A DNA stretch of 11,578 bases from SOIA01 sp050116035. GTDB taxonomy: Bacteria; Acidobacteriota; Aminicenantia; Aminicenantales; Aminicenantaceae. The translations under genes were made by a program, and so were the position numbers. The notes under the pieces were generated by a model that was not told the origin of the DNA, ran no database searches, and saw only the letters and a list, made by a program, of their open reading frames with translations. Location: the NCBI GenBank assembly GCA_050116035.1, contig JASFPJ010000081.1:1-11578 (forward strand). The letters run 5' to 3'. Of the stretch, positions 6,658 through 11,578 are shown in pieces; the first letter of the stretch is position 1, and every line of letters starts with the position of its first letter.

Positions 6658-7260
6658 TCACTCATCCAGCCGCGGTTTGGCCAGAATCTCCATGACCCGG
6701 AGGTCAAAAAAAGTTTGAGCGTTCGCCGGATGAAGGAGAATGGCTGTGTCTGCACCTCGCGCAGTGCCTCCCACAACAACACAGGGCTCTTTGGTGGAGA
6801 TGAATCCCGCATCCGCAGCCATAAGAGCGATCTCGATTGCCACTTTTGTTCCTTCGCCAAAAATCCGCAGCGTGTAGGCCATTATCTCCTCGAGCTCATA
6901 TGTTCCCAGTTTCTTCCGGACCGCACGGCCCACTCCTCCCAGAGCATGCTGGCAGGTCAGGATCCTGGCTCCGGCCTCTTCTATTATTGTGCGGGATTCT
7001 GGCTGGAACTCCTGATAATCCGGCTCCATGAATCCGGTTGAGTGCGTGACAATCACCAAATTTTCAACCTTAAAGAGTCCCGCAGCCAATACACCCGTTC
7101 TTCCGGATGAGGAGGCCACGACCACATTCTGAATCCCGAGCTCTTCAGCCCGGTTCGCCGCAATCTCCAGGGTTCTCTTGGTGTTTTTTCCGCCGGTATC
7201 CTTAAAATAAACACACGGAACAGATAATTCAGGGCCATTCTTACTTTTTTCAGCCGCCAT
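6658..7260 (-). CDS. Stand-alone pyruvate kinase C-terminal (alpha/beta) domain protein
   Basis: This 200-residue protein resembles the COG1751 group, proteins made only of the C-terminal alpha/beta domain of pyruvate kinase (PK_C), without the TIM barrel that holds the active site. Recognisable parts are GGKNTKRTLEIAANRAEELG (about 23-42), the small-residue loop VVASSSGRTGVLAA (about 47-60), a central ALGGVGRAVRKKLGTY segment and a late VVVGGTARGADTAILLHPA strand-turn. In pyruvate kinase this domain binds allosteric effectors; what the free domain does is not established as far as I know, so no reaction is assigned. The ATG at 7258-7260 has a strong AAAGGAGAA ribosome site 7-8 bases upstream. 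It follows the MDR dehydrogenase on the same strand after about 100 bp that contain a palindrome, so it may be either co-transcribed or separate. Confidence 0.8.
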   Translation of the reverse strand: MAAEKSKNGPELSVPCVYFKDTGGKNTKRTLEIAANRAEELGIQNVVVASSSGRTGVLAAGLFKVENLVIVTHSTGFMEPDYQEFQPESRTIIEEAGARILTCQHALGGVGRAVRKKLGTYELEEIMAYTLRIFGEGTKVAIEIALMAADAGFISTKEPCVVVGGTARGADTAILLHPANAQTFFDLRVMEILAKPRLDE

Positions 7261-7284
7261 ACTCGATTCTCCTTTTATTTAAAA

Positions 7285-7320
7285 AATGGAAAAAAGGGGA
7301 CAGGCCCCTTTTTTTCCATT
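7285..7320. repeat. Long AT/GC palindrome, REP-like or intrinsic terminator
   Basis: AATGGAAAAAAGGGG (7285-7299) and CCCCTTTTTTTCCATT (7305-7320) are inverted repeats broken by one extra T and a 5-base loop (ACAGG). On both strands a G4/C4 stem is followed by a run of 6-7 T, so it can act as a bidirectional intrinsic terminator; on the minus strand it would end the dehydrogenase transcript. The GGGGACAGGCCCC core also resembles repeats I have seen scattered in RAYT-rich genomes. It is a different family from the element at 1379-1498. Placing it inside the stretch between dehydrogenase and pyruvate kinase domain gene leaves the latter little room for its own promoter. Confidence 0.6.
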
Positions 7321-7359
7321 CATGTCTCTCATTGTTTTTATTCTCGTTTCCATTTTATT

Positions 7360-8313
7360 TCATTCAGGGGTGAGCAAAACTTTTATCACCTCTGGCTTTT
7401 GAGCCATAACAAAAGCCTCTTCGACTCTATCCAGAGGAAAATCCGCATCCACCAGTGCCTCAACATCGACTGACTTCTTTTTTAAAACATCGATGGCTTT
7501 ATGGAAAGGGCCGCAGCGAGAGCCGATTAGCTGAATCTCGTCGACGACAATCTTGGATATATCCACGTTGACTTTCTGTTTGAAAGTGCTCTTGAGTATA
7601 ACCCTTCCCCTTGGATTCACCCAGAGCAAGGCTTCCTCTATCCCTTTCTCTTTACCCGTGGCTTCCACCACTACATCGAACTTCTGCTCCAATTTTTCAC
7701 CAGAAAGTGAAGTCTGGATATTCCTCTTCTTCAAGATTTCAAGCTTCCTTTCATGTCTGCCACGACAATGCACCTTTTCAGTCTGTAGTTTCATGACCTG
7801 AGCGGCAAGCAAACCCAGCTTGCCGTCTCCCAGGACTAGCACTGAATCCTTTCTCCCGAGAGGTATTTGCTCCAGAATCTCCAGCGCCGCCGCCAAGGGC
7901 TCGATGAAGACTCCTTCAGCATCCGATATGTTTGAAGGGAGAAGATGAAGATTCTTCAAAGGAAGAGTCAAAAACTCAGCAAAAGCTCCATTCTTGTTCT
8001 GGATACCCAAAACTTCCCGCCTAAGACAATGACGCGTTAAACCTCTTCGGCACAGGTCACATTCTCCGCACGAAAGGTTTATCTCTCCAACGACTTTTCT
8101 GTCCAACCAACTTTTTTTTGGCGTCTGAACAACCTGGCCCACAAACTCATGCCCGAGCACACCTTCAAATTCCATGTACCCCTTCACCAATTCCAGGTCT
8201 GTGTTGCAAATCCCGGCCTTGAGAACCTTCACTAAAACCTCGTTCTCTAAAGGGAAAGGATTGCGTATATCCTTGAGACGAATCTTTCCCTTTTCCAAGA
8301 CAACGGCTTTCAT
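7360..8313 (-). CDS. Zinc-dependent medium-chain dehydrogenase (alcohol/threonine dehydrogenase family)
   Basis: This 317-residue MDR protein is shorter than the usual 340-350. The GroES-like catalytic domain has Cys36 (GICNTD), His55-Glu56 (GHEF) and Glu138 (EPL) as catalytic zinc ligands, and the structural zinc lobe has four cysteines, Cys82, 85, 88 and 96. The Rossmann domain starts at VLVLGDGKLGLLAA with GxGxxG at 162-167. The end of the second beta strand reads HCRGRHERKL; it lacks the acidic residue of NAD-preferring enzymes and has arginines, so NADP(H) is a guess. Such enzymes oxidise alcohols, polyols or amino-alcohols; the substrate is not readable from sequence. AGGA five bases before the ATG at 8311-8313 sets the start. 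It is transcribed away from the permease pair and precedes the pyruvate kinase domain gene. Confidence 0.9.
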   Translation of the reverse strand: MKAVVLEKGKIRLKDIRNPFPLENEVLVKVLKAGICNTDLELVKGYMEFEGVLGHEFVGQVVQTPKKSWLDRKVVGEINLSCGECDLCRRGLTRHCLRREVLGIQNKNGAFAEFLTLPLKNLHLLPSNISDAEGVFIEPLAAALEILEQIPLGRKDSVLVLGDGKLGLLAAQVMKLQTEKVHCRGRHERKLEILKKRNIQTSLSGEKLEQKFDVVVEATGKEKGIEEALLWVNPRGRVILKSTFKQKVNVDISKIVVDEIQLIGSRCGPFHKAIDVLKKKSVDVEALVDADFPLDRVEEAFVMAQKPEVIKVLLTPE

Positions 8314-8325
8314 TTTTCCTGTCTC

Positions 8326-8354
8326 ATTCTGAGTTCTCTCCGAAAAGTTGTCAA
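8326..8354 (-). promoter_or_regulatory. Candidate promoter of the MDR dehydrogenase
   Basis: Read on the minus strand, a perfect TTGACA (8349-8354) is followed after 17 bp by CAGAAT (8326-8331, 4 of 6 to TATAAT). The implied start is only about 6 bases before the ATG and would clip the AGGA ribosome site, so the true start may be slightly upstream or the match fortuitous. Confidence 0.3.
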
Positions 8355-8377
8355 GAAAAAAGAAGAAAAGAAAACCT

Positions 8378-8406
8378 TTGCTTCCCTGTATCGTATCATT
8401 TAGAGT
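8378..8406 (+). promoter_or_regulatory. Weak candidate promoter of the permease pair
   Basis: TTGCTT (8378-8383) and TAGAGT (8401-8406) are 17 bp apart, each a partial match to consensus. A start near 8413 would leave a short leader carrying the ATAGGA ribosome site before the ATG at 8425. It shares the 111-bp divergent gap with the dehydrogenase promoter. Confidence 0.25.
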
Positions 8407-8424
8407 AAAATATTTGATAGGACG

Positions 8425-9660
8425 ATGGCGAGAGTCAACTTTTCCGAATCCGTATCCATGGCCATGGGATCTCTCTGGTCCAATAAACTGAGGACATTTC
8501 TGACATTACTGGGCCTCATCATCGGCGTGCTCACCATCATCGCGGTCGTCTCCATCATCCAGGGTCTCAACAATTATGTCTACACTCAATTCGCGTTTTT
8601 TGGGGCGAATGATTTCACTGTTTCGAAATTCTCTATGACCGCTGGAACTATCAGTGAATACCGGGAGATGATGAAACGGAAAAACTTAACCCTGGATGAG
8701 ATGAGACTCCTCCGCCAACAGTGTCAATCCTGTGAACTGATAGGGGCCTCTGTGTCCACGAGCCGAACCGTCAAATTCAGGAATCAATACTTGAGAGATG
8801 TGGAGATAAGTGGAGTGACATACTTGGACCATATGATCGGTTCGGTGTTGGAGCTGGACAGAGGTCGGCATATTCTCGAGGAAGACGACACCCACTCCCG
8901 ATATGTCTGTATCATCGGCGCCGACATTGTGGAGAAACTGTTTCCTTACCTGGATCCCCTCGGCAAATGGATCAAGATCGGTCCCCACAATTTCTTAGTG
9001 GTCGGAATCGGCGAGCCAAAGGGGAAGCTCCTGGGAATGAGCCAGGACAACTATGTCAGGATTCCCATCTCCACTTTCCATAAGATCTACGGCTCGAGAA
9101 GAAGCATCAACATCAACATCCACACAACCTCACAGGAACAGATGGAGATAGCCCAGGAGGAAGTCAGGACCATCCTTCGTTCTAAACGCCATTTGTCCTT
9201 CAAAGACAAAGATGACTTCTCCTTTGTGAGCTCAGAGACATTCATCCAGATGTACCGGACAGCCACATCGAGCATTTACTTTGCCATGATTGCTATCTCT
9301 TCCATAGCCCTTTTGGTGGGTGGGATAGTGGTCATGAACATCATGCTCGTGGCCGTCACCGAGAGAACAAAAGAAATCGGCATCCGCATGTCTGTGGGCG
9401 CTCGGCGGATGGACATCCTTTTCCAGTTTCTGGTCGAGTCTGCGGCTATTTCCACCACCGGCGGACTTATCGGGATTCTGATCGGGTTTATCCTCGCCAA
9501 GATCGTCACTGCCGCGACCTCTCTGCCTTCAACCCTGGATCCCGGCTCCATTATTGTCGCCATCATCGTCTCCGGATCTGTAGGCATCTTTTTCGGGCTC
9601 TATCCCGCTAACAAGGCCGCCAAGCTGAATCCCATCGAAGCGTTGAGGTCAGAACAATGA
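8425..9660 (+). CDS. ABC transporter permease, MacB/FtsX family (first of pair)
   Basis: This 411-residue inner-membrane protein has the MacB topology: one N-terminal membrane segment (about 23-45), a large periplasmic MacB_PCD domain (about 50-280), then three C-terminal FtsX-type membrane segments (about 284-311, 336-362, 376-396). Between segments two and three is the cytoplasmic coupling motif ERTKEIGIRMSVGAR (313-327), through which the ATPase is contacted. MacB-like systems are mechanotransmission pumps or lipoprotein/peptide exporters that do not move substrate through the permease itself. The segment GGIVVMNIM (299-307) departs from the usual GGIGVMNIM. AGGA four bases before the ATG sets the start. 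Its stop overlaps the next gene start (ATGA), so the two are translationally coupled and probably form a heterodimer. No ATPase domain is fused or adjacent. The cargo is unknown. Confidence 0.9.
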   Translation: MARVNFSESVSMAMGSLWSNKLRTFLTLLGLIIGVLTIIAVVSIIQGLNNYVYTQFAFFGANDFTVSKFSMTAGTISEYREMMKRKNLTLDEMRLLRQQCQSCELIGASVSTSRTVKFRNQYLRDVEISGVTYLDHMIGSVLELDRGRHILEEDDTHSRYVCIIGADIVEKLFPYLDPLGKWIKIGPHNFLVVGIGEPKGKLLGMSQDNYVRIPISTFHKIYGSRRSININIHTTSQEQMEIAQEEVRTILRSKRHLSFKDKDDFSFVSSETFIQMYRTATSSIYFAMIAISSIALLVGGIVVMNIMLVAVTERTKEIGIRMSVGARRMDILFQFLVESAAISTTGGLIGILIGFILAKIVTAATSLPSTLDPGSIIVAIIVSGSVGIFFGLYPANKAAKLNPIEALRSEQ

Positions 9661-10904
9661 GAATGGGCATACTGAAAGAAATCGTTCAGATGGCCCTGGA
9701 TTCTCTTAAAAGCCATAAACTCCGCTCTTTTCTGACTCTCCTGGGAATCATGATCGGAGTGATGACGGTCATCGGCATGGTCTCGATCATCCAGGGTCTG
9801 AACCGGGCTTTTATGGCTGAACTGGAATCCGCCGGCTCAGATTTGATTGTCGTCGAAAAATACGAACCGGGCATTCAAATGGGGCACCTTTCTGAGGAAG
9901 AAAGACAAAGAAAAGACCTCACGTTTGAAGATGGGGTGGCCATTGAAGAGGAATGCTCTCTGGTTAAAGCCGTGGCGGTGAGCCTCGTCGCCAGAATATT
10001 CGAACCCATCCCGGTCAAATACCGGAATATCATCACTCAAGACTCCCTCATCTTTGGGATGAACGACAAATGGCCCGATGTCGTTACTATTTATATGCCA
10101 TCTTCCGGGCGATCCATCACTGAGTCCGATATCCAGCATCGGGCCAAAATCTGCGTTCTGGGTTCTGAACTGGCTGAGACTCTCTTTCCTCATACAGATC
10201 CTTTGCAGAAAGAGATTCGAATCGGACCTGAAAAATTCACAGTGGTGGGTGTTCTTCAGGAGCGGGGCAGCATGTTCGGACAGAGCCGTGATAACATTGT
10301 CGGTCTTCCGATCACCACTCTCATGAAATACTATCCATATGAACAATCACAGATCCAGATCCTTGCCACCCCTAAAAAACAGGGAACCATGCAGGAGACC
10401 ATCGATCAGATTACTAATCTCCTTCGCCAAAGACGAAAGGTCGGGTTCGGAAAACCCAATGACTTTGCTATCTACACACAGGATACTCTTGTTGACCTCT
10501 TTAACCAGTTAACTGGAGCTGTTTTCCTGGTAATGATCGTCATCTCCTCCATCGGGCTTCTTGTGGGCGGGATCGGTGTGATGAACATCATGCTCGTGGC
10601 TGTCAAGGAGAGAACCCACGAGATCGGAATCCGCAAAGCCATCGGCGCCCGGTCCTCCGATATACTCAAGCAGTTTTTGATTGAAGCGGTCTTCCTGACC
10701 GGAGTCGGTGGGATGACAGGTGTGGTTATCGGATTCGGCATCGCCTTCCTCGTTAAAGCCGCGACTCCTCTGCCGGCGTCCGTGACACCCTGGTCAGTGA
10801 TCGCAGGATTGCTCGTCTCCATATCTGTGGGACTCTTCTTTGGCATCTTCCCGGCACAAAAGGCAGCCAAGCTCGATCCCATCATCTCCCTCCGCTACGA
10901 ATAA
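9657..10904 (+). CDS. ABC transporter permease, MacB/FtsX family (second of pair)
   Basis: This 415-residue protein is a paralogue of the upstream permease, with the same layout: membrane segment at about 23-45, periplasmic MacB_PCD domain at about 50-285, and three segments at about 288-316, 338-367 and 379-400. The FtsX signatures are canonical here: LLVGGIGVMNIMLVAV (301-316), ERTHEIGIRKAIGAR (318-332) and FFGIFPAQKAAKLDPI near the end. N-terminal similarity to its partner is strong (KLRSFLTLLG, MVSIIQGLN), showing tandem duplication. The start ATG at 9657 overlaps the previous stop; a second in-frame ATG is two codons later. It ends the operon: the next gene is on the other strand, so the required ATPase and any membrane-fusion or outer-membrane partner must be encoded elsewhere. 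Confidence 0.91.
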   Translation: MRMGILKEIVQMALDSLKSHKLRSFLTLLGIMIGVMTVIGMVSIIQGLNRAFMAELESAGSDLIVVEKYEPGIQMGHLSEEERQRKDLTFEDGVAIEEECSLVKAVAVSLVARIFEPIPVKYRNIITQDSLIFGMNDKWPDVVTIYMPSSGRSITESDIQHRAKICVLGSELAETLFPHTDPLQKEIRIGPEKFTVVGVLQERGSMFGQSRDNIVGLPITTLMKYYPYEQSQIQILATPKKQGTMQETIDQITNLLRQRRKVGFGKPNDFAIYTQDTLVDLFNQLTGAVFLVMIVISSIGLLVGGIGVMNIMLVAVKERTHEIGIRKAIGARSSDILKQFLIEAVFLTGVGGMTGVVIGFGIAFLVKAATPLPASVTPWSVIAGLLVSISVGLFFGIFPAQKAAKLDPIISLRYE

Positions 10905-10940
10905 GAAAGCTCAGGGCAAAGGATTCCGAAAACACACCAC

Positions 10941-10956
10941 TTTCGCCCCAGCGAAA
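10941..10956. other. Short perfect hairpin between convergent genes
   Basis: TTTCGC and GCGAAA form a 6-bp stem around a CCCA loop in the 116-bp gap between the second permease and the editing protein gene. No T-run follows on either strand, so a terminator role is doubtful. Nothing else was recognised in this gap. Confidence 0.25.
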
Positions 10957-11020
10957 TCAGTAAGCATTGGGATCAGACCTTAAAAACTTCAGTTATTTGA
11001 GGAAAACCTGAATTGATGTC

Positions 11021-11578
11021 TCAAGTCTTTTTTTCGATGAATTGCTGGGCTTCGTCAAGGGCCTGAGAAATATTCTCAACGTTCTCTCCGACAAGCTCGA
11101 CCAGAGACGGACTTCCTCCTCCTTTTCCGTTGATTAGAGGAGACACCAGAGGCACAAGCTCTCTCATATCCATGTTGAGTTTCTCCGAACAGGCCAGGAT
11201 AAGATGTCCCCGCTCTTCTCCTTTCAGGCCGAAGAGCACGACGAAACCGCCTCTGCGGATGATGTTGAGCGCCAGAAACCTCACTTCCTCGTGGGTTTTT
11301 CCCGCAAAGATATTCCTAAGAATCTTTCCCTTCGCTCTTTCGATGATTTCTTGCGCTTCATACTGAGCTATCTTTTCCCGTATCTTCTTCATCGCACTCT
11401 TCTGGGATTTCAAATCCGCAAACAGTTTTTCCACAGAAGAGGGAACCTCCTGTTCATGGACAGTCAATCTGTTTGAAAGCTCGCGCAGTATTCTATTTTT
11501 CACTAGATAATCCTGAAAAGCTCTTCTGCCGCAGATAAACTCAAACCGAAGATTGTCCCTGATCCTCTCCCACCGGAG
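11021..11578 (-). CDS. Alanyl-tRNA editing protein (AlaX-L type), C-terminal part
   Basis: The reading frame is open to the right edge, giving 185 visible residues; the apparent GTG start at 11501-11503 is internal, because coherent family sequence continues upstream of it. The visible start (RWERIRDNLRFEFICGRRAFQDY) is the region that joins the AlaX editing core to its C-terminal part, then comes a coiled-coil-like helix (SVEKLFADLKSQKSAMKKIREK) and a DHHA1 domain with GKGGGSPSLVE, GGG at visible residues 153-155. Proteins of this type hydrolyse mischarged Ser- or Gly-tRNA(Ala) in trans. The zinc-binding HxxxH and CxxxH motifs of the editing core would lie outside the window, so activity cannot be confirmed. 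A C-terminal fragment of alanyl-tRNA synthetase is the alternative, but the FEFICGRRA linker fits AlaX better. It converges on the permease operon. Confidence 0.82.
   Translation of the reverse strand, partial: LRWERIRDNLRFEFICGRRAFQDYLVKNRILRELSNRLTVHEQEVPSSVEKLFADLKSQKSAMKKIREKIAQYEAQEIIERAKGKILRNIFAGKTHEEVRFLALNIIRRGGFVVLFGLKGEERGHLILACSEKLNMDMRELVPLVSPLINGKGGGSPSLVELVGENVENISQALDEAQQFIEKKT

Noticed and set aside
10968..10987. GGGATCAGACCTTAAAA-like string recalling half of a RAYT-type repeat
   Set aside because: Only one degenerate half is present with no inverted partner nearby, so it cannot be supported as a repeat.
11021..11503. Treating the right-hand gene as a complete 160-residue protein starting at GTG 11503
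   Set aside because: The frame stays open upstream and carries family-like sequence (FEFICGRRA), so the GTG is internal and the gene is cut by the edge.
1..11578. CRISPR arrays, tRNA or rRNA genes, phage or toxin-antitoxin modules
   Set aside because: No regularly spaced repeats, no cloverleaf candidates in the short gaps and no phage or toxin-like proteins were seen on either strand.

Overview
The window looks like chromosomal DNA of a Gram-negative bacterium of moderate GC content. An exported beta-barrel protein with a C-terminal aromatic residue and MacB/FtsX-type permeases argue for an outer membrane. Candidate sigma-70-like promoters and clear Shine-Dalgarno sites argue for bacterial expression signals. 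The gene mix and the RAYT-style palindromes recall uncultured Acidobacteriota/Aminicenantota or Deltaproteobacteria-like genomes, but that placement is only an impression; there is no rRNA or marker gene strong enough to fix it.

Layout, left to right. (1) 1-1260, minus strand: an enoyl-CoA hydratase followed 12 bp later by lumazine synthase (ribH), which runs off the left edge. (2) 1261-1584: a 324-bp divergent intergenic region holding a 120-bp element with inverted terminal repeats (REPIN/MITE-like) and a good candidate promoter. (3) 1585-4035, plus strand: a large Lon-like Ser-Lys protease with a degenerate AAA+ module. (4) 4049-5883, minus strand: an AmrS/PflA-like radical SAM enzyme with an extra zinc-ribbon-like N-terminus, 2 bp upstream of an RluB-type pseudouridine synthase. 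(5) 5972-6541, minus: a small outer-membrane beta-barrel protein with a perfect TTGACA -35 box upstream. (6) 6658-7260, minus: a stand-alone pyruvate kinase C-terminal (alpha/beta) domain protein. (7) 7285-7320: a second, unrelated palindrome. (8) 7360-8313, minus: a zinc-dependent MDR dehydrogenase. (9) 8425-10904, plus: two overlapping MacB/FtsX-family ABC permeases without an ATPase. (10) 11021-11578, minus: the C-terminal half of an AlaX-type alanyl-tRNA editing protein, cut by the right edge.

Most genes are housekeeping or conserved accessory genes: riboflavin synthesis, fatty acyl-CoA metabolism, rRNA modification, protein quality control, tRNA proofreading and export. They form short operons rather than one pathway. 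I do not see a convincing undescribed multi-gene system. The items most worth a second look are the two different palindromic repeat types without a transposase in the window, the orphan permease pair, the radical SAM protein with two extra cysteine clusters, and the Lon-like protease with altered Walker motifs.
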